A stretch of 64,000 nucleotides of DNA from Chersky-840 sp963838775 (GTDB lineage Bacteria; Actinomycetota; Acidimicrobiia; Acidimicrobiales; UBA8190): positions 382,002-446,001 of the forward strand of contig CAWISP010000026.1 in assembly GCA_963838775.1 (NCBI GenBank), given 5' to 3'. Shown piece after piece: positions 16,961-25,721 of the stretch. The stretch's first letter is position 1. Each line of letters starts with the position of its first letter. Position numbers and translations under genes: made by a program. The notes under the pieces were generated by a model. That model ran no database searches. It was not told the origin of the DNA and saw nothing but the letters and a program-made list of their open reading frames with translations.

Positions 16961-18138
16961 TGTGGGTGCCGAGAACCTCATCCGACGGTGTCACGCAGCC
17001 AGTTTGTACTCGTGGATCAGACCACCGAGCCGGTCCGATCTTCGCAGTTGCGTGGCATCGGGACACGACGTTGGCAGCGACACCTGAGACATCGAGAGCG
17101 GTGACGCCTGGTCGAGGGACCGGTGCGGCCGATGGTTGTTGTAGTGATCGATGAACTCGGCGAGGACGGCTTCGACGTGGTGTCGGGTGAAGATCAGCAT
17201 CCTGTCGAGGCACTCTCGACGGACAGTACCCACGAAGCGTTCGGCGAACGCGTTGGCCCGCGGGGCCCGGACCGGCGTGCGGATGATCTGAATCCGCTCA
17301 GACCGGAAGACCTCGTCGAAGCCGGTTGTGAACTTGGCGTCACGATCCCGCACCAGGAATCTGACGGGGCAGGATCGCTCGGAGAGCACCATGGTCAGGT
17401 TGCGGGCCTGTTGGACCACCCAAGCTCCTGCGGGATTGGCCGTAACCCCTGTCATGTAGACCCTTCGGGTGTCGAGCTCGATGAAGAAGAGCACGTAGAA
17501 GCGACGAAGCAGCACCGTGTCGACCGTGAAGAAGTCACAGGCCAGCATCGATGACGCCTGACTCTTGAGGAACTCGGTCCACGTTGGGCCGGTGTGACCA
17601 GGTGAGGGGTCGATGCCATGGCGACGAAGGATGGCCCAGACGCTCGATGGGGCAAGCTCGATTGCCATCACGGCGAGCTCACCGTGGATCCGCCGATACC
17701 CCCAGGTGGGGTTCTCCCTCGCCAACCGGAGGACGATCTTGACGGTGCCAGCGGGAACGCTCGGTCGACCCGGGCGGTGGGGATAGGTCCACCGGCGCCG
17801 GACCAGGTCCTGATGCCAGCGGAGCAGTGTCTCGGGCTGGATGAAGAATCGTCCCAGGCGCCGCCGGCCAAGGAGCCGACTCAGTCCGGCGAGCAGCGCC
17901 CGGTCGCTGGGTCGCAGAGCGGGGCGGGCCACCTGGCGGCGCAGCACCGCCACCTCGTGACGGAGCATGACGACTTCGACAGCAAGTTCTCCATGGTCAC
18001 GCCCGAAGAGCCGGAGCAACTGGAGCAAGACGAACGCCAGGTAGAGGAAGGACAGCGCCATGGCTCAGCTTCGTGGCTGGTCCCTTTTCGGACGAAAGTC
18101 CAGCTGAACGAGTCCGGATGGGATTCTCGGCACCCACA
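16961..18138 (-). mobile_element. Integrase-core insertion sequence, 1178 bp
   Basis: Inverted ends TGTGGGTGCCGAGAA at 16961-16975 and, inverted, at 18124-18138, with further imperfect matching inward (CATCCG). No clear target duplication is seen. One transposase gene fills it. A decayed relative lies at 56205-56984. Confidence 0.78.
16991..18061 (-). CDS. Integrase core (rve) transposase
   Basis: 356 residues from ATG 18061. The N-terminal helical/HTH part (MLRHEVAVLRRQV; WGYRRIHGELA) is followed by an rve integrase core with D176 (ACDFFTVD), D239 (LVRDRDAKF) and E274 (NAFAERFVGTVRREC), then YNNHRPHRSLDQ. This is the IS3/IS481-related 'integrase core domain' type encoded by a single frame, with no programmed frameshift visible. 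The frame is intact. It would catalyse transposition of the 1178-bp element. Confidence 0.88.
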   Translation of the reverse strand: MALSFLYLAFVLLQLLRLFGRDHGELAVEVVMLRHEVAVLRRQVARPALRPSDRALLAGLSRLLGRRRLGRFFIQPETLLRWHQDLVRRRWTYPHRPGRPSVPAGTVKIVLRLARENPTWGYRRIHGELAVMAIELAPSSVWAILRRHGIDPSPGHTGPTWTEFLKSQASSMLACDFFTVDTVLLRRFYVLFFIELDTRRVYMTGVTANPAGAWVVQQARNLTMVLSERSCPVRFLVRDRDAKFTTGFDEVFRSERIQIIRTPVRAPRANAFAERFVGTVRRECLDRMLIFTRHHVEAVLAEFIDHYNNHRPHRSLDQASPLSMSQVSLPTSCPDATQLRRSDRLGGLIHEYKLAA

Positions 18139-18418
18139 GGTTCGGACCCTCAAGCAGGGTGGCCAGCTTGTCGATCATCTCCGCATGCGCCGAGTGGTCG
18201 TGGGCGGAATCGGAATCGCAGCCCTGGCGTGGGCGCTCGGTTCCTCCAACTGGCGCGGCTACTGGTCGCAGTTCTGGAGCACGGCTCGCACTCAGACCGG
18301 GGCGCCCGATGCGGTTTCCAGTGACCACAGTTCCATGACCGACGCTTCGGTAAGCATCGAACGAGAGTCAGTGTTGCTTCCATAGTCGAAGGCTCCGGGA
18401 GGGCCGGAAGGTGGCAGT

Positions 18419-18703
18419 GTGGACCAGGACAAGGCCCAGGACGTCCATAAGGCGTCCACCCAAGACGGCGATCCAGTTTCGACGCTGGGTGTGGGTACGA
18501 AGGTCTGTGTGCGGAACCGATTCCTCGGGGAATGGACCACCGGCTTCAAGGTGGCAGAGGTACTCGGTGACGGCTACCGCATACGGCGGCTCTCAGATGA
18601 TCACGTCTTCCCCAACGTATTCGCGTTCGAAGATGTCCTTCTAGAGCGACGCAAGCATCCGCTACGGGGGATACCCGGGTTGTACCGGGATCGTCGTCAC
18701 TGA
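18419..18703 (+). CDS. Small conserved-looking protein, function unknown
   Basis: 94 residues from GTG 18419, with a GGGAGGG about 15 nt upstream and a nearer GGAAGG. The core VGTKVCVRNRFLGEWTTGF ... YRIRRLSDDHVFPNVFAFEDV looks like a small SH3-like beta-barrel protein of a type often seen in actinobacteria without known function. The acidic N-terminus is probably disordered. No operon partner is evident. Coding is supported by the strong patterning of the core. Confidence 0.6.
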   Translation: MDQDKAQDVHKASTQDGDPVSTLGVGTKVCVRNRFLGEWTTGFKVAEVLGDGYRIRRLSDDHVFPNVFAFEDVLLERRKHPLRGIPGLYRDRRH

Positions 18704-19255
18704 GTCTGCCCGATGACGCTATCCCTGACGACTCCGTAGCGACTTGTGTCAGCGTTGGCGGGCGGCAGAGCGCCGGAACGCGACCTACACCGTCAGGCAT
18801 GAGGGCGGCGGGGCACTGACCGCGCTCTGCAGGGTGTAGCCAATGTCCAACGCCGCCTGTGCCCCGCCGATCCCCTTTAGGCGGTCCCGATGAACGAGGG
18901 GGCACACTCACCCCTTTGGAGCGAACCCAAGAGAAACGCGCCTACTCCTCAGGACTGTCTACGGGGCTCTCTCGGTGACAGTGACAGGCGCATCGCGGGA
19001 TCGGATGCCTCCGGCACGCCTCGTGGTTCCCGGCGCGGCAAGCCGATGACACGTAAGCGTTTAGGTCGGGGGTATTCCGGACTGTCATGGTGCTCACGGT
19101 ACGCTCATACAGCGGCGCCAGGCGGTCCAGGGTCCAAACTTCCCCGAGGGCTCCGGCTGGGGACAGTGGGGGCTTCAGAAGTCAGACGACGTGCTCGGGA
19201 TCCCGCCAAGTCCCGGCACTCCGGCACCGCACCGTGTGATGAGCCAAACTGCGAC
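18704..19255. other. Intergenic, nothing recognised
   Basis: About 550 bp. Frames are open on both strands but without family character. The plus-strand frame that enters the next gene (from 18890) is rejected upstream of 19256 because its composition is arginine/proline-rich and shadow-like. Confidence 0.4.
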
Positions 19256-19657
19256 ATGCCGACACTGCCCTGGGTTGAAACCGATACCGCCTGGGATGAG
19301 GACGTGCTGGTGATGGCAACCCGACTCGACCTGGCATCCCTCGGCCCCGTGTTGGGCTTCTTTCGAGCGTCAATGGCTATTCGCAGGCAAGCAAGGACGT
19401 GCCCAGGCGCGCTTGGTATCTCGCTCGTGGCACACCCGATGCAGAAGCGGTTTCTGACGCTCTCGGCGTGGACCAGCCGAGAGGCCCTCGATAGGTTCGT
19501 GGCCGCTCCACCACACCGTGACGCCATGAAACGGTACAGGCCAAAGATGAACCACCCCGTGTTCGTCACCTGGTCCATGCCTGCCTCCCGATTGCCTCCG
19601 ACATGGTCCGAAGCGACCGAGCGCTTGGAGCACGACCCTCACCGGACCGTGAAATGA
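19256..19657 (+). CDS. DUF3291/ABM-like small protein
   Basis: 133 residues from ATG 19256 (MPTLPWVETD). The strand-helix pattern LVMATRLDLASLGPVLGFFRAS, PGALGISLVAHPMQKRFLTLSAWTSREALDRFV and HRDAMKRYRPKM is that of actinobacterial DUF3291-like proteins with a dimeric alpha/beta-barrel fold. Function is unknown; related folds bind heme or act as monooxygenases. No good ribosome site is visible, so the start is the best family-based guess. Confidence 0.65.
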   Translation: MPTLPWVETDTAWDEDVLVMATRLDLASLGPVLGFFRASMAIRRQARTCPGALGISLVAHPMQKRFLTLSAWTSREALDRFVAAPPHRDAMKRYRPKMNHPVFVTWSMPASRLPPTWSEATERLEHDPHRTVK

Positions 19658-19964
19658 GTCAATGTGGAGCGCACCTCCCACGAGGCCAGGGCCAGTCCGA
19701 GGAACACAGCCTTGCAGTTGCCCGCTGGTGGACCTGGACGCATGCCAAGGTGACAGTCATATGTGACAGCATGTCCCGGAGATACGGATGGCGTTCGGCG
19801 ATGAACGACCCGTTGACCGAGCATTGACCAGGAGTTGACCTTCTGGCGAGACATGTCCATCATCATGCCGACGCCGCTCAAAGAGGGCTGGAACCTGTGG
19901 CACCGGACAAGCGAAGCCGCAACCTTGACGTCGCCCTTTCGAGGCATGAGCGGAGCAGCGTAAA
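19658..19964. other. Intergenic, nothing recognised
   Basis: About 300 bp. Two GTTGACC words lie near 19812 and 19835. No gene or repeat that I can support. Confidence 0.4.
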
Positions 19965-20150
19965 ATGCATCACAAACCGCACCACGACGACACCCCTACA
20001 TTGACCGAGCACCCGCCCTTTCCCACCTACAGGGCGTGGTCCGAGCGGGAACGTCGGTGGATCGGCCTGAGGTTCGTCGAGTACCAGGCGTGGCTCACTC
20101 GTCCTGATCTCGATCCCGCCGAGTTCGCCTCCGTTGAGATGGCGTCGTAG
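19965..20150 (+). CDS. Small hypothetical protein
   Basis: 61 residues from ATG 19965. Not recognised. The N-terminus is His-rich (MHHKPHHDD), and the rest (TYRAWSERERRWIGLRFVEYQ) looks like an amphipathic helix with a PDLDPAEF turn. Third-codon GC is high after the first ten codons, which favours coding. No clear ribosome site. It could be spurious. Confidence 0.35.
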   Translation: MHHKPHHDDTPTLTEHPPFPTYRAWSERERRWIGLRFVEYQAWLTRPDLDPAEFASVEMAS

Positions 20151-20374
20151 CGCTCTTGGCCGTGGCCTGGCGCTACCAGCACATGAAGCCCCTCACAACT
20201 CCCGCTCGTCGATTACCGCCCGGTGGAACGCTTGGAGCCGTCTGCCCGCCTCGACCACAACCGGGGACATGTTGGCTGCGGCAAGGTGGTCAAGATGACC
20301 CCCACTCACGACTACGGCGAGGTCGATCAGCGCGTCTTCCAGCCAGGTGAGTCAATCGTTCACGTCCATAGAAC

Positions 20375-20596
20375 TCACCGACGACTCGGTGCCAGGTAGG
20401 AGTGCCCCTGGGCGTGGGCTCGCCACATCTGATACGCCTGTTTGCCAGCTAGATAACCCGAAGGGAATGGCCCTGTCTCAATCACGCCGTTTCCACAGGA
20501 GCAGACGATCTTGTAATACCAGGTGCCGTCGATGAATCCAATCGGTTCCTCACGGGCGATCTCATGCACAACTTTGGGAATCTTGTTCGTGTTCAC
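20375..20596 (-). CDS. Small CSCG-motif protein
   Basis: 73 residues from GTG 20596 with GAGG upstream. The core reads TWYYKIVCSCGNGVIETGPF followed by a helix KQAYQMWRAHAQGH. The CSCG pair plus later His could hold a metal. A similar spacing is seen in the small protein at 24546 (VVSCSCDW ... RRHQEMQG). Its start codon overlaps the stop of the upstream DUF1918 frame (GTGA), so translation is probably coupled. Function unknown. Confidence 0.6.
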   Translation of the reverse strand: MNTNKIPKVVHEIAREEPIGFIDGTWYYKIVCSCGNGVIETGPFPSGYLAGKQAYQMWRAHAQGHSYLAPSRR

Positions 20597-20830
20597 GACA
20601 ACCTCACCTTTGTGGCCGGATGCATCACGTGTCTAGCTCCCAGGGATGTGCAGCTCTGGAGTGTGGCGGTTGGAAAATGAGTGGTCTCGTGGCCATCAGC
20701 CCGTCGCACGCGGGAGGTGTTGTCGGGGTGAGAACAAGGACCCCAAGACCTCAACCACCTCCCCGTTCCGGCGTGATTGACCACCGTTCTTGCCCTTGAT
20801 CACGAAGTGATCACCGATGGCTGCCTCCAT
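20593..20830 (-). pseudogene. DUF1918 protein with one-base frameshift
   Basis: Starts at ATG 20830 with GGAGG 6 nt upstream. MEAAIGDHFVIKG ... RRNGEVVEVLG is the DUF1918 N-terminal half. The second half continues only in another frame (GPCSHPDNTSRV ... RRADGHETTHFP). An extra base in the C run at 20741-20744 (G on the coding strand) explains the shift. The second frame ends in TGA overlapping the GTG of the next gene, which supports it as the native frame. DUF1918 is a small SH3-like domain of unknown role, common in actinobacteria. Confidence 0.7.
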
Positions 20831-21133
20831 GGTTCGCCTCCAACAGTCGTGGCAGAAGAGCCACGTTCGTTCGAATCTATTTGTCTTCCGCCGGTACGAT
20901 CTGATTGAACCGCTGCACTTCTCTCGCCTCAATCCCACTAATCGGGCGGCCGGTCAACATCCGGCGACTGAGTAGCGGGAGCGGATGTGAAGTTAGAGGC
21001 AACCTTTGGAGAAGGCGCGTCGGGATCGAGTGCTAGGAGTGCTTCGATGTGACGATGCCGCCGATCTCGGAAACTCCCCACTCTCGATCACTGAAAGTCC
21101 CCAGGTGATCGCCGGGGTGGGTTGTCGCTGATT

Positions 21134-21925
21134 CTACTTGGCAGTCGTTGGCCTCACCCCCTTGCGGAGGTTCTCCGAGCGGGCCCGGTGGGTCCGCATG
21201 CGGTAGCTGTCGCCGTCGATGTTGAACACCACCGAGCGATGAAGCAGCCGGTCGAGCATGGCTGCGGCGACCATGGGGTCGTCGAAGATCTTTCCCCATG
21301 AGGCGATGCCCAGGTTGGTGGTCAACACGGTCGAGCTCTTCAGGTATCTGGTCGTGATGACCTGGAACAGCGAGGCGGCGGCCTCATTCGCCAGCGGCAG
21401 GTAGCCGACTTCGTCGATGACCAAGAGCCGCGGCCCGGCGAAGAACCGCATGGTGGTCGCCCACCGTCCTTCGAGCGCAGCCCGGTGACATCGGGCCACG
21501 AGATCTGCCGCGGTGGTGTAGTAGGTGCGGTAACCGGCGTCGATCGACGCCCGGGCCAAGGCGACGGCCAGCATGGTCTTGCCCACACCGGGTGGGCCGA
21601 TAAACAAGACGTTGGTTGCGTCCTCCAAGAACCGCAACGTGGCGAGCTCGTTCACGGTCTTTCTGTCCACCGACGGCTGGGCGTCGAAGTCGAAGTCCTC
21701 GAGTCGCCAGGCCGAGGGGAGTGAAGCGAAGCGTTCAAGGCTGGCGCGCCGACGGATCTCGGTGGACGCCACCTCCACCCCGAGGAGGCGTTCCAAGAAG
21801 GCGGTGTGACCCAGCTTGTTCGCCTTGGCGTGGTCGAGCTCGCCCGGCAGCGCCTCAGCGGCGGCGGTGAGACGCAGGTAGGCGAGATGACTGCGCAGGG
21901 TCTGATAGATCGAGTCCTCGCTCAC
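21134..21925 (-). CDS. istB: IS21 helper ATPase IstB
   Basis: 263 residues. AAA+ DnaC-like ATPase: Walker A GPPGVGKT at 110-117, Walker B RLLVIDEVGYLP, sensor-like STVLTTNLGIASWGKIF and the C-terminal LLHRSVVFNIDGDSYRMR seen in all IstB proteins. It forms a DNA-wrapping oligomer that selects target sites and stimulates IstA. Its start overlaps the istA stop by 4 bp (21922-21925), the usual IS21 coupling. Frame intact. Confidence 0.93.
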   Translation of the reverse strand: MSEDSIYQTLRSHLAYLRLTAAAEALPGELDHAKANKLGHTAFLERLLGVEVASTEIRRRASLERFASLPSAWRLEDFDFDAQPSVDRKTVNELATLRFLEDATNVLFIGPPGVGKTMLAVALARASIDAGYRTYYTTAADLVARCHRAALEGRWATTMRFFAGPRLLVIDEVGYLPLANEAAASLFQVITTRYLKSSTVLTTNLGIASWGKIFDDPMVAAAMLDRLLHRSVVFNIDGDSYRMRTHRARSENLRKGVRPTTAK

Positions 21926-23226
21926 GCCGTCACCTCCACGAGCGCCGCGTAAGTCGCCAGGTCGACGACGACGTCGCGGCCGTCGGTGCCCAACAGGCGC
22001 GCTGCCTCGGCCAGAGCCTCGGGCCCCGGCGGTCGGTTGGCCTTTCTGTCACAGGGCCGCGCCGTGGTGAACGCACTCAGCACGGCGGCTTCGAGTGCGG
22101 CGCTGTGCTCGGGGAGGCGAGCCAGGGTCCCCGACCCCGGCGGCGCCAGGACGTGGCGACCGAGCAGGGCGCCCGAGGAGCTGTGGATCTCGAGGGTCTG
22201 GGTGGACAGCCGATGGCGCACCTCGAACACCGAGCCCGTGAGTCCTGGCGGCACCGAATAGCGGTTGCCTCGAAACGCCACCGTGGCGTTGTCGGCCACG
22301 GTGCGCTCCACACAGATGGTGGCGGGATAGGGCGCCCACGGCAGGGCCATGAGCGGTTCGGCGTCGGCCAGGACACCGACCGTGGTGCGTGTCCCGTCGG
22401 AGCTGCGTCGTGGTCGGGCATCCCCGGTGCTGGCCAGGAAGCGGTCCAGTGAGATCTGGGCCGACTCAGGGTCCTTGGCGCTCAGGGTGCGCCACCATCG
22501 TCCCGAGCAGAAACGCACCGAGGACTCGACCGACCCCTTGCGGTTGCCCCGTCGGGGTGGACACGGTTCGACGATGGCTCCGTAGTGCTTGGCCACCGGG
22601 GCGAAGCTCGCCTGGACGTCGCTTGTCCCCGGTTTGATCACCGAGGCCAGGCGGTCGGTGCGCCACACGTGAGCCGTTCCCCCGAGACGACGCATCACCT
22701 TGTCCATGGCCTCGATGAGATGCGGCTGGTCCATGTGTTCGGCCAGCACACCGCGGATGCGCCCCGAATGCGGCAACGTGCCGAGGAGCACATACGCGGT
22801 CCCGTCCCACGGTGCGTTGCGCCGCTCGAACCAGTCCCACTGGATCTCCTCGCCGGCGGGATGGTCGATCTCGATGGTGTCTCTGCCCTTCACGCCTCGA
22901 CATGCCTCGCAGTGCGGGCGCAGACCACGAGCTCGGATCTGGCGCACGAAGCTGGGGTAGCTGAGCGCGTAGCCGAGGGGGACTACCTCGTCATAGAGGG
23001 CACTGGCCCACACGTGGCAGTCGTCGGCAAAGCGAAGCCGGATGTAGTCCTCGACCACCGCCAGCGGGTCAGGTGCCGATTTCCGGCTCACCCCCGGCTG
23101 GCGGGCGCCGCTCAGATAGCCCCGGATGGTCTTGCGGTCGCGTCCCAGGTGTCGGGCGATGGCCGAAATCGACCAGCCCCGCTCTCGTAGTGCATGTGCT
23201 TCCACGTCTTCCCCTTGTGTGAGCAT
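21922..23226 (-). CDS. istA: IS21 transposase IstA
   Basis: 434 residues. N-terminal HTH (LRERGWSISAIARHLGRDRKTIRGYL), then an rve-type DDE core starting around EIDHPAGEEIQWDW, with HVWRTDRLASVI and the glutamate region RRGNRKGSVESSVRF, then a C-terminal Mu-transposase-like beta-barrel (VAFRGNRYSVPPGLTG). Catalyses IS21 transposition together with IstB. Start at 23226; the family usually begins with this HTH. Frame intact, so the element may be mobile. Confidence 0.92.
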   Translation of the reverse strand: MLTQGEDVEAHALRERGWSISAIARHLGRDRKTIRGYLSGARQPGVSRKSAPDPLAVVEDYIRLRFADDCHVWASALYDEVVPLGYALSYPSFVRQIRARGLRPHCEACRGVKGRDTIEIDHPAGEEIQWDWFERRNAPWDGTAYVLLGTLPHSGRIRGVLAEHMDQPHLIEAMDKVMRRLGGTAHVWRTDRLASVIKPGTSDVQASFAPVAKHYGAIVEPCPPRRGNRKGSVESSVRFCSGRWWRTLSAKDPESAQISLDRFLASTGDARPRRSSDGTRTTVGVLADAEPLMALPWAPYPATICVERTVADNATVAFRGNRYSVPPGLTGSVFEVRHRLSTQTLEIHSSSGALLGRHVLAPPGSGTLARLPEHSAALEAAVLSAFTTARPCDRKANRPPGPEALAEAARLLGTDGRDVVVDLATYAALVEVTA

Positions 23227-23422
23227 GACGAGCGGGTCCCTTCGGGCTGGTTGGCATAGGAACCGCCAGCCTCGGAGGGGCCCTGCTCGCGTTGGTGGAC
23301 CCTGAGGCCCAACCCGACGCTCAAGGGTGGGGAATTTCGGTGATCATCTGTGGGGAGATTCAAAAATCGTCGGCAACGACTCGGTCTCAACGGGGGAGTG
23401 AGCGTGGTAGTCATGGTCGCTC

Positions 23423-23554
23423 CTAACGGATTCGCACGTTCGCAAGGGCGCTTCGATAGAACTGGATCCACAGCGGAGCGGCGTCGATCACGTTCTGGCG
23501 TATCCAAGCGGGAACGGACCTTGCACCCTCTCCCATGGATTGAATATCCCGCAT
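23423..23554 (-). CDS. 43-residue protein with strong ribosome site
   Basis: Found by hand. ATG 23554 is preceded by AAAGGAGGGA with a 7-nt gap, the best Shine-Dalgarno sequence in this region. It encodes MRDIQSMGEGARSVPAWIRQ followed by a hydrophobic stretch APLWIQFYRSALANV and ends at 23423. The next start (ATG 23414) follows 8 bp later. No known family recognised. The helix could be amphipathic (phasin-like or membrane-peripheral), but that is only a guess. Probably the first gene of a small operon broken by IS21. Confidence 0.5.
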   Translation of the reverse strand: MRDIQSMGEGARSVPAWIRQNVIDAAPLWIQFYRSALANVRIR

Positions 23555-24545
23555 CAGATTTCCCTCCTTTGATTAGGGACTTGCTGTGGTCAGCCTGGTG
23601 ACCTTGGTGCGGCCCGCCCCGAAGACCGGCCCCAATGCCAACTGGGACAGCGCGCCGGGCGACGTACCAGCCGAATACTCGATAGCGCTGCACCGCAGGG
23701 AGCGTCGGATGGCGAACCCAACCCGCGAAATATTCGTCCTGCATCACCGTGACGCTGGGTCAGGGTCGAGGTGCCCCATTGCATTGTCCGCGACTGCAAA
23801 AGACGAGCAGTGGCGCCCCGGTCCAAAAACAGCTTGAGCGCAGTCCTATCACAATCATCGTTTAGCTCACATATCACGTCAGCCACCTAAGCCACAGTGG
23901 CAACATATTTCTCGGCGACGCCAGTACTGTCAATGGGGATTGTTCAGTGATGTCGTTGCCGTTCGCTCCAAAAGGCTCGGCATCCATAGCGCTTCTGCAA
24001 ATGGTGCTCAACGTGCCGTGTATGACCGGCCACGCTTTGTGCCTTCCCGCCGCGAGCTATTGCAGACAAAACGCAGGTCCATCCGCACTCAGGGCCACTA
24101 TGTGACCTCGCTGCGTCCTCACACTGAGGTTTGGGTAGGAACACAGGCTTGCCAACTCCTCCCCCACCGAAGCTCACCACTCGGCGTGGGGAGAACTGGC
24201 CGGACATCCGCAACCACGTACACAGACCACCGAGTGACAGCCAGAAGGCCAGAAGCAGATGGCAGAGAGTCCCATCCCCGAATGCATCAGGGCGCGCCTC
24301 ACACAGAACGTCCGGCTGAACGGCCATCGCCGCTCGGGTTCCCGTGTCTATGGCGCTGGGCGATGCATTGATGCTCCGGACCTCCGGACCTCTGGTCCAC
24401 CGGAAGGTTCCGGCGTCCTCGGCGTGGGCAAGGTGAAGACCAGCCGTGGTCGCCAGCCTGCCGACTTCAAGAAGCGTCGCCCGCCGGTGATCCTGACTGT
24501 CGTCGGAAATATCTCTCGGTATCGAGTCTGCCATCATGATCAGCC
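23555..24545. other. Long stretch without a supported gene
   Basis: About 1 kb. On the minus strand near 23593-23747 two frames look like parts of one broken coding sequence (QDEYFAGWVRHPTLPAV in one; ALSQLALGPVFGAGRTKV ending at a stop just upstream of the 43-residue gene in another), so a decayed gene is possible. A minus frame from 24537 (MMADSIPRDISDDSQ) is open for 197 codons but not recognised. I call no gene here. Confidence 0.35.
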
Positions 24546-24731
24546 GTGGCCGTGCCCAACCACCATCGGACCAAAATGCGCCACCGTCGCGACCTATGGG
24601 TTGTGTCGTGCTCCTGCGACTGGTCCGAGGAGACGGTGTCGAGGTTCAGCGCCTTGATGGCATTACGCCGTCATCAAGAGATGCAAGGACGACCGGACTT
24701 CCACGACAGGGTGCGGCAAGGTCAGGGCTGA
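24546..24731 (+). CDS. Small CSC-motif protein
   Basis: 61 residues from GTG 24546 (MAVPNHHRTKMRHRRDLWV). VVSCSCDWSEETVSRFSALM followed by ALRRHQEMQG. It resembles small actinobacterial proteins in which a CSCGW strand pair is followed by a helix containing His, and shares that layout with the gene at 20375. It may bind a metal or simply be a degenerate zinc ribbon. Function unknown; the start could also be the GTG at 24552. Confidence 0.5.
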   Translation: MAVPNHHRTKMRHRRDLWVVSCSCDWSEETVSRFSALMALRRHQEMQGRPDFHDRVRQGQG

Positions 24732-24915
24732 CTCCCGTCGCCCCGGTGCCTGGGCGAGTTCATCAAGGCAGGGGGCGAGTGAGTGGTCCGTGAACACCCG
24801 ACCGTTATGCTGATCTCCTAATCATCCAGATGGGGCGAGAGACCTTGGCTCGTTGACCCCCAGCCAACCGACCCTCGGGCACGGTGGCAACGCCAGGTTC
24901 GATGGGGAGACCACG

Positions 24916-25074
24916 ATGACCGATGTACCATTCCGAGAACCACCACCCGGCGCGAAGCGCCACTATTCGCGCCCCGATCCAGACATGACTGACGATGAGA
25001 TCGACACGTGGGCCGATCAGTTTGTCGATGCAGTCCTCGGCGATGTCGTCGACCACGAAGGTGATCCGGAATGA
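24916..25074 (+). CDS. Small acidic protein
   Basis: 52 residues from ATG 24916 with GGGGAGA upstream. MTDVPFREPPPGAKRHYSRP followed by an acidic helix MTDDEIDTWADQFVDAVLGD. Not recognised. Its 3' end runs into the remains of an oppositely oriented PhyH gene, so its C-terminus may be truncated or the junction may be natural. Low complexity is limited; the ribosome site favours expression. Confidence 0.45.
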   Translation: MTDVPFREPPPGAKRHYSRPDPDMTDDEIDTWADQFVDAVLGDVVDHEGDPE

Positions 25075-25161
25075 CGTGCTCGGCCCAACGATCTCGGCGA
25101 TCTTGTGGACCTCTGACGTTCCTGATCCTTCGGAGCGCGGCGGCATGTCGAACCGGGTATC

Positions 25162-25545
25162 CTGGTTCGGATAGTCGGTGTGCAGCAGCCGGTTATATCC
25201 AGATGACTGATTGGAATACTTGGCTGTGAGCGTTCCCTGATAGAGACGAACGTCGTCAGTCTCCAACAGGTCCTCGGCCATGTCGATGAGTGCCTCGTGG
25301 ACAACCAGGTGATTCAGAGCTCCGTCGTCGAACGGGAATTCCGGCCACCGAGCATCCCCGGTCCGCCAGGGTGCGGTGCGTTCGTCGTCACCTCCCGAGT
25401 CCATCTCATCGGCTGTGGGGAACAGCGACCCAACGGCCTCCTGGACGCTAGTCAGTTCGAGACCCGAAAAGGCGCCTTTGATGACACACCACCCGTCGGT
25501 CTTCCACTGAGACCCGAGCTCTGCAGTGAGGAGTCCATTGCTCAT
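25162..25545 (-). pseudogene. Phytanoyl-CoA dioxygenase (PhyH) family, truncated
   Basis: From ATG 25545 the first 128 residues look like a PhyH Fe(II)/2-oxoglutarate oxygenase: WKTDGWCVIKGAFSGLEL, WRTGDARWPEFPF, LYQGTLTAKYSNQSSGYNRL and the iron motif HTDYPNQ (H-x-D). After about 25162 the frame stays open to 24805 but the family pattern (second iron His, 2-oxoglutarate Arg) is absent. The full protein would be about 270-300 residues, so more than half is missing. It probably could not bind iron properly. Confidence 0.6.
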
Positions 25546-25721
25546 GGTTCCAGGCTAAAGCACACGGCGGACGGTCCGCTTTTGCTGGAGTTGTCTTCGG
25601 CGACGCCCGCCCGTACTTTCCGAATCCTCGGATCATGACGTTGAACAGGGACGTTCTGGTCGGGATCCTTCTCGGTTACGTTTTCCGCCATGCAAGGTGC
25701 ACGGGCCCGAGGTGGAACTAC

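Larger units (their letters stand above)
21051..23380 (-). mobile_element. IS21-family element, about 2.33 kb
   Basis: Contains overlapping istA and istB. Long imperfect inverted ends with internal repeats: the left side has TGCCGCCGAT, ACTCCCCAC, GATCACTGAAAGTCCCCA; the right side read inward has TGCCGACGAT, TCTCCCCAC, GATCACCGAAATTCCCCA. This multi-repeat end layout is typical of IS21. A target duplication is not obvious (TCGATGT left versus TCGGTCT right). Confidence 0.82.
20938..23414 (-). pseudogene. Possible small gene interrupted by IS21 element
   Basis: To the right of the IS21 element an ATG at 23414 (GGAG upstream) opens MTTTLTPPLRP and then enters the terminal repeat. To the left of the element an open minus-strand frame reads IEALLALDPDAPSPKV and then ends PDVDRPPD at a stop at 20938. 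These could be the two ends of one short gene, or the 5' end of one gene and the 3' end of another joined by a deletion. No clean target duplication proves it. Function unknown. Confidence 0.3.

Noticed and set aside
16961..18138. Target-site duplication for the integrase-core IS
   Set aside because: Flanks (CCCCGACG left, GGTTCGG right) do not match at any length I tried, so none is claimed.
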